Assembly (NCBI RefSeq): GCF_013520985.1
Contig: NZ_JACDTY010000002.1
Coordinates: 124,001 to 188,000 of the forward strand
Source: Mesorhizobium neociceri
Lineage (GTDB): Bacteria > Pseudomonadota > Alphaproteobacteria > Rhizobiales > Rhizobiaceae
Direction: 5' to 3'
DNA: 64,000 nucleotides
Shown in pieces: positions 35,871 to 44,596 of the stretch. The notes below the pieces were generated by a model. It saw only the letters and a program-made list of their open reading frames with translations. It did no database searches and was not told the origin of the DNA. Position numbers and translations under genes: made by a program. Every line of letters starts with the position of its first letter. The stretch's first letter is position 1.

Positions 35871-38417
35871 TCAAGTCAGACCCTCTTGGTCCGGTTTCGC
35901 CCTTGGCCCCATGGCCTCTTCGACCAGATCGGCGGCCTCCATAAGCAGAGACTCGTTGGCGCCGCCATTGACCGATTCCCTGCCGATCTCCAGCATCACC
36001 GGCAGAGCCAGCGGCGAAATCTGGTCGAGATGCTTATGCATGATTCGACCGCGCACACGCGAGAGCATCTCGGCAAGTCTGCTGACATCGAGCAAGCCGG
36101 CCGATGCATCGGTACGCGTTGCCTGCAGCAGGATATGGTCGGGCTCGTGGCTGCGCAACACGTCGTAGATCAGGTCGGCCGAGACCGTCACCTGGCGGCC
36201 GCTCTTCTCCTGCCCGGGAAAACGTTTCTCGATCAGCCCGGCAATGACGGCGCAGGTGCGGAAGGTGCGCTTCAGCATCCAGCTGTCGTTCAGCCATGCT
36301 TCGAGGTCGTCACCCAGCATGTCCTCGTCGAACAAAGCGGCCAGCGACGGTTTCTTGGCTTTGAACAGGGCCGCCATATCGTCGAGCGCCCACACCGCCA
36401 GCGAATAGTCGGTGGCGACAAAGCCCAGCGGCCTCGCATTGGCCCGCTCCAGCCGTCGTGTCAGCAGCATGCCGAGCGTCTGGTGCGCCAGCCTGCCCTC
36501 GAAGGGATAGGCGACCATGTAGTGGCGGTTGCCGCGCGGAAAGGTCTCGACCAGAAGATCGCCGCGCTTGGGCAGCACCGACTTTTCCTTTTGCAGCCTG
36601 AGCCAGTCGGCGACCTGCTCGGGCAATGCCTGCCATTTGTGGGGATCGGCCAGCATGCCGCGCACCTGGTCGGCAAGATAGGTCGACAGCGGAAACTTGC
36701 CGCCGGCATAGGACGGCACGATGATGTTGGCGCCGGCGCCGTTGGAGACCACGCATTCGTTCTCGCGAATGCCCTCGAAGCGCAGTACCTTGCCGGCAAA
36801 CAGGAAATTGTCGCCGGGCCGCAGCGTCTCGGCGAAATACTCTTCGATCTTGCCGAGCACCGGCCCGCCGCGCCCGGCCATGCCGCGTCCTTGCCGGACA
36901 TAGCGAACGTTGAGCTCCGGCATTTCGACGATGGTGCCGACATTCAGGCGATATTGTTGCGCGATGCGGGGGTTGGAGACGCGCCACAGCCCGTCCCTGG
37001 TCTGGCGGATGCGGGCGTAGCGCTCATAGTTCTTCAGCGCATAGCCGCCGGTGGCGACGAAATCGATGACGCGGTCGAAGGTCTGGCGCTGCAGCTCCGC
37101 ATAGGGCGCAGCGCTGCGCACCTCCTCGAACAATTGGTCAGCGTCGAAAGGCGCGCCGCAGGCGACGCCCAGCACATGCTGCGACAGCACATCGAGCGCG
37201 CCATTGATCAGCGGCGGCGTGTCCTGCGCGCCGAGATAATTGGCGTCCAGCGCCGCCCGGCATTCCAGCACCTCGAAGCGGTTGGCCGGAATGAGGATCG
37301 CCTTTGACGGCTCGTCCATGCGGTGGTTGGCGCGGCCGATGCGCTGCGCCAGCCGGCTGGCGCCCTTGGGCGCGCCGACATGCACGACAAGGTCGACATC
37401 GCCCCAGTCGATGCCGAGGTCGAGCGTCGAGGTGGCGACGATGGCACGCAGCGCATTGTCGGCCATCGCCTTCTCGACGCGACGGCGCTGGCCGACATCG
37501 AGCGAGCCGTGATGCAGCGCGATCGGCAGCGAATCCTCATTCGCCCGCCACAGCTCCTGGAACAGCATTTCGGCCTGGCTGCGGGTGTTGACGAAGAGCA
37601 GCGTCATGCGGTGCTTCTGGATCGCCTCGTAGATCTCGGGAGTGGCATAGCGCGCCGAATGGCCCGACCACGGCACGCGCTCGCGCGAGTCGAGGATGGA
37701 GATGTCGGGTTTGGCGCCACCGGAGACGGTGATCAGCCCAGCCATTTCGCCCGGTGGATTCTGCCCGACCAACCAGCGCCGCAATTCATCGGGCTCAGCC
37801 ACCGTTGCCGACAGGCCGATCGTCTGCAGTTCGGGCACGTAAGTGCGCAGCCGCGCCAGGCCGAGCGCCAGCAGGTGGCCGCGTTTCGAAATTACCAGCG
37901 AGTGCAATTCGTCGAGCACGACATAGCGCAGGTCTTCGAAGAAGCGCCTGGCATCGGGCGCCGCAATTAGCAGCGCCAGTTGCTCGGGCGTCGTCAGCAG
38001 GATGTCGGGCGGCGCCAGCTTCTGCCGCTGGCGCTTATGCGAGGGCGTGTCGCCGGTGCGCGTCTCGATGGTGACGGGAAGGCCGATCTCTTCCACCGGC
38101 TTGCCGAGATTGCGCTCGATGTCGACGGCCAGCGCCTTGAGCGGCGAGATGTAAAGCGTGTGGATGCCGCGATGCGCCTGGCCTGGCTTTCGCCTCGGAC
38201 GGTTGGCCAATTCGGTCAGCGACGGCATGAAGCCGGCCAGCGTCTTGCCGGCGCCGGTCGGCGCGATCAGCAGCGCCGATTGTCCGGCCTGAGCTCTCGC
38301 CAAAAGCTCGATCTGATGGGCGCGCGGCGACCAGCCCTTCTCGCCGAACCATCTGATGAATGGTTCGGGCAGGGCGACGTTGGCATTGTGTTCGGCAAGG
38401 CGCGGCTGCTCGGTCAC
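35871..38417 (-). CDS. lhr: Ligase-associated DEXH-box helicase (Lhr core)
   Basis: Superfamily 2 DNA helicase of 848 residues, the Lhr-core form. RecA-like domain 1 carries Walker A APTGAGKT (about 52-59) and the DEXH box as VVLDELHSL. Domain 2 carries TSTLDLGIDWG and QRIGRANHRM (motif VI). Winged-helix and Lhr-specific C-terminal domains follow (about 430-840). It lacks the long C-terminal extension of E. coli-type Lhr. Its close coupling to pdeM identifies the ligase-associated repair variety. The upstream gap contains a large palindromic repeat. Confidence 0.92.
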   Translation of the reverse strand: MTEQPRLAEHNANVALPEPFIRWFGEKGWSPRAHQIELLARAQAGQSALLIAPTGAGKTLAGFMPSLTELANRPRRKPGQAHRGIHTLYISPLKALAVDIERNLGKPVEEIGLPVTIETRTGDTPSHKRQRQKLAPPDILLTTPEQLALLIAAPDARRFFEDLRYVVLDELHSLVISKRGHLLALGLARLRTYVPELQTIGLSATVAEPDELRRWLVGQNPPGEMAGLITVSGGAKPDISILDSRERVPWSGHSARYATPEIYEAIQKHRMTLLFVNTRSQAEMLFQELWRANEDSLPIALHHGSLDVGQRRRVEKAMADNALRAIVATSTLDLGIDWGDVDLVVHVGAPKGASRLAQRIGRANHRMDEPSKAILIPANRFEVLECRAALDANYLGAQDTPPLINGALDVLSQHVLGVACGAPFDADQLFEEVRSAAPYAELQRQTFDRVIDFVATGGYALKNYERYARIRQTRDGLWRVSNPRIAQQYRLNVGTIVEMPELNVRYVRQGRGMAGRGGPVLGKIEEYFAETLRPGDNFLFAGKVLRFEGIRENECVVSNGAGANIIVPSYAGGKFPLSTYLADQVRGMLADPHKWQALPEQVADWLRLQKEKSVLPKRGDLLVETFPRGNRHYMVAYPFEGRLAHQTLGMLLTRRLERANARPLGFVATDYSLAVWALDDMAALFKAKKPSLAALFDEDMLGDDLEAWLNDSWMLKRTFRTCAVIAGLIEKRFPGQEKSGRQVTVSADLIYDVLRSHEPDHILLQATRTDASAGLLDVSRLAEMLSRVRGRIMHKHLDQISPLALPVMLEIGRESVNGGANESLLMEAADLVEEAMGPRAKPDQEGLT

Positions 38418-38487
38418 GCGAAAGAGGTAGCGCGACGACGCGCAATCGCCAAGGAAAATCGGAACAAAAGGTGATCGCTGCAGCTCT

Positions 38488-38634
38488 TACCTTCTCCCCC
38501 TGTGGGAGAAGGTGGATTGCCGCGAAGCGGCAAGACGGATGAGGGGTGTTCCAGCGGAGTGAGACGTTGGCGTTCCCTGGAACACCCCTCATCCGTCGCC
38601 TTCGGCGACACCTTCTCCCACAAGGGGAGAAGGG
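38488..38634. repeat. RIME-like palindromic intergenic element, about 145 bp
   Basis: The left arm (38488-38552) reads from ACCTTCTCCCCC to GATGAGGGGTGTTCC, and the right arm (38577-38634) is largely its reverse complement, from CTGGAACACCCCTCATCCG to GGGGAGAAGG. Each arm holds its own small hairpin (GCCGCGAAGCGGC; GTCGCCTTCGGCGAC). It resembles dispersed mosaic repeats described in rhizobia. There are no protein-coding genes inside. Confidence 0.8.
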
Positions 38635-38644
38635 AAAACCAGCG

Positions 38645-39505
38645 CTACGGCCGGCGAAACCCCGTCGGGCCGCCATAGAGATAGCCGATGCGATCAACCG
38701 CGTCCTTCAGCCCCTCGCGCGACACCAGCATGGTGTGGCCATTGGCGTGGATCATCGTTTCGGCGTCGGTCATGATCGCGACGTGGCCCTTCCAGAACAC
38801 AAGGTCGCCGCGCTTCAGCCCGGCATAATCCGGTCCCGGATCGAGCGGCTCGCCGAGGCCTGCCGCCTGCATGTCGGAATCGCGCAATACATTGCGGCCG
38901 GCCATGCGCATTGCCAGTTGGACAAGGCCCGAACAGTCGATGCCGAAGCCGGAGGTGCCGCCCCAGAGATAGGGCGTGCCGAGAAACTGTTCGGCGACCG
39001 CGACATAGTCGGCGGCGACGTCGCCGAGCGGGCGCACATGGCCGGCGATCAGCGCTTCTCCGGAGGGCAGCAGCGCGTAGTGGGTGCCACGCGTTTCGGC
39101 AGCGCCCGTCACCGTCACCGTCGAGCCCATCGATAACTGGCCGCTGATCGGGAAGCGCAGATCCGGGCCGGGATAGAGGAAGGTGCGCGGCGCCGCGACA
39201 ATATGGGTTGGCGCGTGTTCACGTGCGCCCAGCATAGTGGCGCCGACGTAGCCGACATAGCCGTCGCGTTCGGCCTGGACCCAGGCCCAACCCTCGGCTT
39301 CCTCGAAGACAAGCACGTCGTCACCGAACAGAACCTGCGTGTTGACGCCGGCGTCGGGGCGCGGCGCCTTGCGGATATCGGCCACGGAGGCAGTGATGCG
39401 CGCCGGACGGCCGGTGACAAAGCGATCGGCCGAAACCTCGCCTTTCAGCCTGGCGTCGGCGAGGTCGGAACGGAAGGCGTGAAGGCGTGCATCCCTGGCG
39501 GTCAA
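38645..39505 (-). CDS. NlpC/P60 cell-wall peptidase with SH3-like domains
   Basis: A 286-residue cysteine peptidase of clan CA (C40). Two bacterial SH3-like segments (about 35-95 and 100-160) precede the catalytic NlpC/P60 domain (about 165-286), with nucleophile Cys191 in GIDCSGLVQLA, His241 in KGHVAIM and His253 as third residue. Such enzymes cut the gamma-D-Glu-diamino acid bond in peptidoglycan stems. No export signal is visible, so a role in recycling of muropeptides in the cytoplasm is possible. The start appears to be a TTG at 39505. It follows marR by 27 bp and an aminopeptidase gene further upstream. Confidence 0.87.
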   Translation of the reverse strand: MTARDARLHAFRSDLADARLKGEVSADRFVTGRPARITASVADIRKAPRPDAGVNTQVLFGDDVLVFEEAEGWAWVQAERDGYVGYVGATMLGAREHAPTHIVAAPRTFLYPGPDLRFPISGQLSMGSTVTVTGAAETRGTHYALLPSGEALIAGHVRPLGDVAADYVAVAEQFLGTPYLWGGTSGFGIDCSGLVQLAMRMAGRNVLRDSDMQAAGLGEPLDPGPDYAGLKRGDLVFWKGHVAIMTDAETMIHANGHTMLVSREGLKDAVDRIGYLYGGPTGFRRP

Positions 39506-39532
39506 ATCAGCAATCCAGCTATTGGGTAATGG

Positions 39533-39883
39533 TCAGATAGGCAATTCGTGAGCCTTGGCAACGATACCATCGCCGAAGCGCTCGACAAAGAGCGCGCCTT
39601 CGACCGTGCGCCGGATCAGCACATTGCGCTTGTCGAGCTCGTCGCGATGGCGCGACACCAGCTTCAGCGCGCCCATCGTGTCGAGCGCGCGGGTGATGAC
39701 TGGCTTGGTGACATTGAGGCGGGCTGCCAGGCCGCGCACCGTGTGCGGCGGCGGGTCGAGATAGATGGTGAACAGGATAGCGGTCTGGCGCATGGTGAGA
39801 TCGGGCGCGTCGTCGCGCACCTGTGACAGCATCACCTGCTGCCACAGTCGCATCGCCTGGCTTGGACGCATCGAAATCGACAT
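39533..39883 (-). CDS. MarR-like winged-helix regulator
   Basis: A 116-residue protein with a single winged helix-turn-helix of MarR type: LTMRQTAILFTIYLDPPPHT, then VRGLAARLNVTKPVITRALD and a wing ending in KRNVLIRRTVEGA. It is shorter than a typical MarR protein (about 140-150 residues) and has reduced flanking dimerisation helices. It lies between a leucyl aminopeptidase-type gene and the NlpC/P60 gene on the same strand and may regulate this cluster. The ligand is unknown. Confidence 0.8.
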   Translation of the reverse strand: MSISMRPSQAMRLWQQVMLSQVRDDAPDLTMRQTAILFTIYLDPPPHTVRGLAARLNVTKPVITRALDTMGALKLVSRHRDELDKRNVLIRRTVEGALFVERFGDGIVAKAHELPI

Positions 39884-39953
39884 CGCCCGAGCATGACGGC
39901 AAATTGTTTCGGTTCCGTTTCAGTTTGGAAGCCGTCCGCCAGGCCTTACGACC

Positions 39954-41315
39954 TCAGGCATAACGCCTCGAAATGATCCGCTCCAGCGCACGGATGCCTT
40001 GCGCCTCGCCGCCGGCGGGCCCGTAGGGGCGGTCGGACGGGTTCCAGGCGAAGATGTCGAAATGCGCCCAACCCGCTGTTCGTTCGACAAAGCGCTTGAG
40101 GAACAGCGCCGCGGTGACCGAGCCGGCAAAACCGTCCGTGGTGACGTTGTTGATGTCGGCGATCTTCGACGCCAGCCTTGCGTCGTATGGCCGCCACAGC
40201 GGCATGCGCCACAGCGGATCCTCTACGGCCATCGAGGCCGCCGCCAGTTCGGACGCCAGCGTCTCGTCGCCGGTGTAGAAAGGCGGCAGGTCTGGCCCGA
40301 GCGCGACACGCGCGGCTCCGGTCAGCGTCGCCATGTCGATCAGCAGTTCAGGCTCCTCGTCGTCGGCCAGCGCCAGTGCATCCGCCAACACCAGCCGCCC
40401 TTCCGCGTCGGTGTTGCCGATCTCGACGGTGATGCCCTTGCGGCTGGTCAGCACATCGCCAGGCCGGAAGGCATTGCCGGCAATCGAGTTCTCAACCGCC
40501 GGGATCAGGACGCGCAGCCGGACCTTCAGTCCGGCGGCCATGATCATCGAGGCAAGGCCCAGCACATTGGCGGCGCCGCCCATATCCTTCTTCATCAGCA
40601 GCATGCCCGACGACGGCTTGATGTCGAGGCCGCCAGTATCGAAACAGACGCCCTTGCCGACCAGCGTCACCTTCGGTGCGCCTTCCGGTCCCCAAATCAT
40701 GTCGATCAGGCGCGGCGCGCCGACCGAGGCGCGGCCGACCGCATGGATCATCGGAAAGTTCTGCTTCAGGAGATCATCACCCTTGATCACCGACATTTCG
40801 GCCTTGTGAGTGGCCGCCAGCGTCCGCGCGGCCTTCTCCAACTCATCCGGCCCCATGTCGCTGGTCGGCGTATTGACCAGATCGCGTGCCAGGAAGACGC
40901 CGTCGGCGATGCGGCGGACACGTCCTGGATCCACACCGGGCGGCAGCGCAAAGCGCAGAGCCTTGCCTGATTTCTTGCCGTAACGGGTGAAGACATAGCC
41001 GCCGAGAACCAAGGCTATGGCCGCGAGCTCCGGCTCGGCATGCGCCGAGGCAAGGTGCCAGTCGCCTTCCGGCAGGGTTTTCGCCAGCGCACCGATGGCC
41101 AGCGCGCCCTCGCCTTCTCCGATGCCGAACAGAGCGCCGGCGAGCGCGCCGTTTTCGCCGGGCACGGCGAGAGTCCTGCCGGCTTCGCCGGAAAAGCCAT
41201 TGGCGGCCGCCCATGCGATCGTGGAGGGCGAAAGCCCCAAGGCCTCCAAGCCATCTCTCGCAACCAGATGGACCGGCAAGGCCGTGTTTAGTGTCTCGAC
41301 GAATTCGACGGGCAT
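39954..41315 (-). CDS. Leucyl aminopeptidase family (M17) protein
   Basis: A 453-residue cytosolic metallo-aminopeptidase from the ATG at 41315; the longer reading to 41456 is not supported. The M17 signature NTDAEGRLVLADAL lies in the C-terminal catalytic domain, and other metal/catalytic residues fall in LVGKGVCFDTGG and KKDMGGAANVLG. The N-terminal domain is divergent, as in PepA/PepB-like enzymes of alphaproteobacteria. It releases N-terminal amino acids from peptides. The downstream MarR and NlpC/P60 genes suggest a small peptide or cell-wall turnover cluster. Confidence 0.9.
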   Translation of the reverse strand: MPVEFVETLNTALPVHLVARDGLEALGLSPSTIAWAAANGFSGEAGRTLAVPGENGALAGALFGIGEGEGALAIGALAKTLPEGDWHLASAHAEPELAAIALVLGGYVFTRYGKKSGKALRFALPPGVDPGRVRRIADGVFLARDLVNTPTSDMGPDELEKAARTLAATHKAEMSVIKGDDLLKQNFPMIHAVGRASVGAPRLIDMIWGPEGAPKVTLVGKGVCFDTGGLDIKPSSGMLLMKKDMGGAANVLGLASMIMAAGLKVRLRVLIPAVENSIAGNAFRPGDVLTSRKGITVEIGNTDAEGRLVLADALALADDEEPELLIDMATLTGAARVALGPDLPPFYTGDETLASELAAASMAVEDPLWRMPLWRPYDARLASKIADINNVTTDGFAGSVTAALFLKRFVERTAGWAHFDIFAWNPSDRPYGPAGGEAQGIRALERIISRRYA

Positions 41316-41467
41316 TCGATGGTCTCCGGCGCAGGCTTGCAAGTCGTCCCCAGTCACCTGACAGGGACGTCGAATGATTTCAACATCTATGCACAGAGGC
41401 CAGGCATAGGAAAATGCCAAGCCAATGGCTTCCGGCGCGCCGCGTACCGATCTCAACGGGACGCCTT

Positions 41468-41482
41468 TTAACTATCCGTTAG
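41468..41482. promoter_or_regulatory. CtrA-like site upstream of tadD
   Basis: TTAA-CTATCCG-TTAG matches the CtrA pattern TTAA-N7-TTAA with one mismatch, about 30 bp upstream of the tadD start. Confidence 0.35.
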
Positions 41483-41512
41483 GGTTAACAGAATATTTCT
41501 GGGGGAATGAAG

Positions 41513-42379
41513 ATGGCCACGCAATGGCCGCGCGCAGGAATGGAGAGCCCCGTGCCGATGCCGACCAACCGCAGGATGAACGTCACGGGCAAACGGTTGG
41601 TCACCACGGCGTTGCTGATGGCGCTCGCGGCCGGTGTTGCCGGGTGCGGAACCAGCAAGCTCACGACCGGCTCGATCGGGCGCACCAGCGGCAAACCGCT
41701 GGAAACCATGTCGGCCAGCGAGTTGCACAGCGCGACCACGCGGCTCGGCGAATCCTATGCAAAGAATCCCAACGACAAGCGGCTGGCGACAAATTTTGCG
41801 GCGGCGTTGCAGATGGACGGCGATGCCGACCAGTCGCTTGCCGTGATGCGCAAGCTGGCGATCGCCTACCCCAAGGATCGCGACGTGCTCGCCGCCTATG
41901 GCAAGGCACTCGCCGCCAACGGCCAATTCGAGTCCGCGCTCGACGCGGTGCGCCGGGCGCAGACGCCGGAATATCCGGACTGGCGGCTGATGTCGGCGGA
42001 GGCCGCCATTCTCGACCAGATCGGCCAGAAAGATGAAGCGCGCCAGAACTACCGCAAGGCGCTGGACCTAAAGCCGAACGAACCCTCGATACTTTCCAAT
42101 CTCGGCATGTCCTATGTGCTGGAAGGCGATCTGCGCACCGCCGAGACCTATATGCGCTCGGCCGCCCAGCAACCGAACGCCGACAGCCGGGTGCGCCAGA
42201 ACCTGGCGCTGGTGGTGGGACTTCAGGGCCGTTTCGACGAGGCCGAGAAGATCGCCTCGCAGGAGCTTTCGCCCGAACAGGCGCAAGCCAATGTGGCCTA
42301 CCTTCGCCAGATGCTTGCCCAGCAGAACGCCTGGAGCCAGCTCAAGGATCAGGACAAGGGCAAGCCGGCGACCAACTGA
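41513..42379 (+). CDS. tadD: Tad pilus lipoprotein TadD (TPR protein)
   Basis: A 288-residue TPR lipoprotein. The ATG at 41513 is chosen because GGGGG stands seven bases upstream; an ATG at 41576 would leave a more typical short n-region. The lipobox is AAGVAGC, with Cys at about residue 45 of this reading. Tetratricopeptide repeats cover about 100-270 (DVLAAYGKALAANGQFESAL, PSILSNLGMSYVLEGDLRTA). TadD acts as a pilotin for the outer-membrane secretin of Tad secretion systems. It is convergent with tadC, separated by a terminator. Confidence 0.85.
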   Translation: MATQWPRAGMESPVPMPTNRRMNVTGKRLVTTALLMALAAGVAGCGTSKLTTGSIGRTSGKPLETMSASELHSATTRLGESYAKNPNDKRLATNFAAALQMDGDADQSLAVMRKLAIAYPKDRDVLAAYGKALAANGQFESALDAVRRAQTPEYPDWRLMSAEAAILDQIGQKDEARQNYRKALDLKPNEPSILSNLGMSYVLEGDLRTAETYMRSAAQQPNADSRVRQNLALVVGLQGRFDEAEKIASQELSPEQAQANVAYLRQMLAQQNAWSQLKDQDKGKPATN

Positions 42380-42444
42380 GCGCCACATGAGCGCCTAGCG
42401 CATCCTCCGCAGCGCAAAATCCATCCACATCAAAGCTGAAAACC

Positions 42445-42476
42445 AAGAGCCGCATTGCATCAGCAACGCGGCTCTT
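42445..42476. terminator. Terminator between tadD and tadC
   Basis: AAGAGCCGC then TTGC (42445-42458) pair with GCAA then GCGGCTCTT (42463-42476) around a 4-nt loop, with T residues following. The symmetric AA/TT ends allow use from both convergent genes. Confidence 0.8.
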
Positions 42477-42496
42477 TCGTATGGCTGCAACAAGGC

Positions 42497-43513
42497 CTAC
42501 TGGCTTGAGGAATTGTGCTGGTCGCCGAAGATGCCGCGCTGGCTGACCTGCATGCCGGCTGGTCCAAGAATGATGGCGAACAAGACCGGCAGGAAAAACA
42601 GGATCATCGGCACGGTGAGCTTCGGCGGCAGGGCGGCAGCCTTCTTCTCGGCGGCATTCATGCGCATGTCGCGACTTTCCGAGGCCAGCACACGCAATGC
42701 GTGCGCCACGGGGGTGCCGTAGCGCTCGGCCTGAACCAGCGCCTGGGACACCGACTTCACCGATTCCAGGCCGGTACGAGCCGCGAGGTTTTCATAAGCC
42801 TGCTTGCGTTCCTGCAGATAAGAGAGTTCGGCATTGGTCAGCACGAACTCCTCCGCCAACGCCACCGACTGCGAGCCGATCTCATCGGCGACCCTGCGCA
42901 TTGCAGCCTCTACCGACATGCCCGACTCAACGCAGATCAGCATCAGGTCGAGCGCATCCGGCCACGCCCGCTGGATCGACTGCTTGCGCTTGGCGGCACG
43001 GTTGTTGACGTAAAGGATCGGCGCGTAGAAACCGGCATAGGCGACAAGGATGCAGACGAAGATTTTCACGAAAGCCGGCCGGTCCGGCAGCCCGCCGAGC
43101 ACGAACAGATAGATCGCCGCCAGCGCGAAACCGACAAAGGGCAGGACCAGGCGGAAAAACAGGAAGCGCGTCAACGGGTTTTGGCCACGAAAGCCCGCCA
43201 CTTTGAGCTTCTGCAGCGTGCCTTCGTCGGCCAGCGCACGCCGCAGGTCCAGCCTGTCGACGATATTGCGCATGCCGACCGACTGTTCCTCGCGCAGGCC
43301 CTTGCGGCGGCGATCGGCTTCGTTGGCCAGCCGTACGCGCTGCTTGGCGCGCAGTTCGTCACGCTCCAGCGCCACCGATTTCATGCGTGCCTTGAGCTGG
43401 TTGCCACCCAGGGCCGGCAGCAGCGTGAAGACGGTCGCGAACACCGCGATGCCGACCAGCAATGCGATCAGGAAGGCGGGATCGGTCAGCGATTTGACGA
43501 CTTGGTCGGTCAT
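42497..43513 (-). CDS. tadC: Tad pilus inner-membrane platform protein TadC
   Basis: A 338-residue polytopic protein of the GspF/T2SSF family. An N-terminal membrane helix (about 15-35) is followed by a charged cytoplasmic stretch, two central helices (about 120-170), the T2SSF domain (about 185-310: WPDALDLMLICVESGMSVEA) and a C-terminal helix pair. With TadB it forms the inner-membrane platform driven by the CpaF ATPase. It is the last gene of the cpaB-F-tadBC series. Confidence 0.93.
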   Translation of the reverse strand: MTDQVVKSLTDPAFLIALLVGIAVFATVFTLLPALGGNQLKARMKSVALERDELRAKQRVRLANEADRRRKGLREEQSVGMRNIVDRLDLRRALADEGTLQKLKVAGFRGQNPLTRFLFFRLVLPFVGFALAAIYLFVLGGLPDRPAFVKIFVCILVAYAGFYAPILYVNNRAAKRKQSIQRAWPDALDLMLICVESGMSVEAAMRRVADEIGSQSVALAEEFVLTNAELSYLQERKQAYENLAARTGLESVKSVSQALVQAERYGTPVAHALRVLASESRDMRMNAAEKKAAALPPKLTVPMILFFLPVLFAIILGPAGMQVSQRGIFGDQHNSSSQ

Positions 43514-43553
43514 TCGTTTTCAGTCTTTTCGTTCGAGCTTTCCGAAGTCGGGC

Positions 43554-44570
43554 CTAAACCTCAAAGTTCATCATCTTGCGCATCACCAGAATGCCGATCG
43601 ACATCCAGACACCGGAACAGCCCAGGATCAGATTGCCGGTGCTGGTGGTGAACAACGGCATGATGTAATTCGGGCTCGACAGGTAGACGAGAAGGGCGAC
43701 GACAAACGGCAGTGCGCCGATGATGACGGCCGACGCCTTTGCTTCCATGGACAGCGCCTGGACCTTGGCCTTCATCTTCTTGCGATCGCGAAGCACGCGC
43801 GAAAGGTTGCCCAGCGCCTCGGAGAGATTGCCGCCGGCCTGCGACTGGATCTGGATGACGATGCCAAAGAAGCTTGCCTCGCTGCACGGCATGGTTTCGG
43901 CCATGCGCAAGGTGGCGTCGGGGATGGACATGCCAATCTGCTGTGAATCGACGATGCGGCGGAACTCGGTCTTGACCGGCTCCGGCGATTCATTGGCGAT
44001 CAGGCGAATGGCGTCGTTGAGCGGCAGGCCGGATTTGACGGCGCGCACGATGATGTCGAGGGCGTTGGGAAATTCGTTGAGGAACGCCTTGACCCGGCGC
44101 GTGCGGCGAAACGAGACGAACCAGCGCGGCAGGCCGAGCGCGCCGGCCAGCAGCGCGCCTGGCAGGACCAGCATCGGCGCCCCGGCGAAATAGGCAAGCG
44201 CCGTCAGCGCGATGCCGCAAAAGACGGAGTAGAGATAGAAACGCTCCATCGAGACCTGCATGCCGGCCTGACGAATCTGTGCCTTCAGCGGTGGCTTCTT
44301 GACAACGCGTTCGTTGGTCTTCTGCTTTTCATCGAGCTGTTTCAGCGAATCCTGAACGGATTTGCGCCGCTTGACCGCCTCCGCGACACGGTCGCGTGAC
44401 GCCTTGACGACCGAACGATCGGTCTCGGCGGCCTTGATCGTCTCGAGCCGCTTGCCGGCCTGCTTCTCGTTGCTCATCTGGGTGAACAAGAATGCATAGG
44501 CGACCGCGCCGGCGCTGAAGCCGGCGAGCACGATGAACGCCAGTACGGTGGTGTCAATTCCGAACATCAA
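43554..44570 (-). CDS. tadB: Tad pilus inner-membrane platform protein TadB
   Basis: A 338-residue membrane protein of the GspF family, paralogous to TadC. It has an N-terminal helix, a basic cytoplasmic segment, two central helices (about 110-160), and the T2SSF domain (about 165-295: FPNALDIIVRAVKSGLPLND, and SQAGGNLSEALGNLSRVLRD) with a closing helix. It pairs with TadC encoded 40 bp downstream and follows cpaF by 26 bp. Confidence 0.93.
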   Translation of the reverse strand: MMFGIDTTVLAFIVLAGFSAGAVAYAFLFTQMSNEKQAGKRLETIKAAETDRSVVKASRDRVAEAVKRRKSVQDSLKQLDEKQKTNERVVKKPPLKAQIRQAGMQVSMERFYLYSVFCGIALTALAYFAGAPMLVLPGALLAGALGLPRWFVSFRRTRRVKAFLNEFPNALDIIVRAVKSGLPLNDAIRLIANESPEPVKTEFRRIVDSQQIGMSIPDATLRMAETMPCSEASFFGIVIQIQSQAGGNLSEALGNLSRVLRDRKKMKAKVQALSMEAKASAVIIGALPFVVALLVYLSSPNYIMPLFTTSTGNLILGCSGVWMSIGILVMRKMMNFEV

Positions 44571-44596
44571 CCTCGGTCCCCACGCCTCCAGATGCG

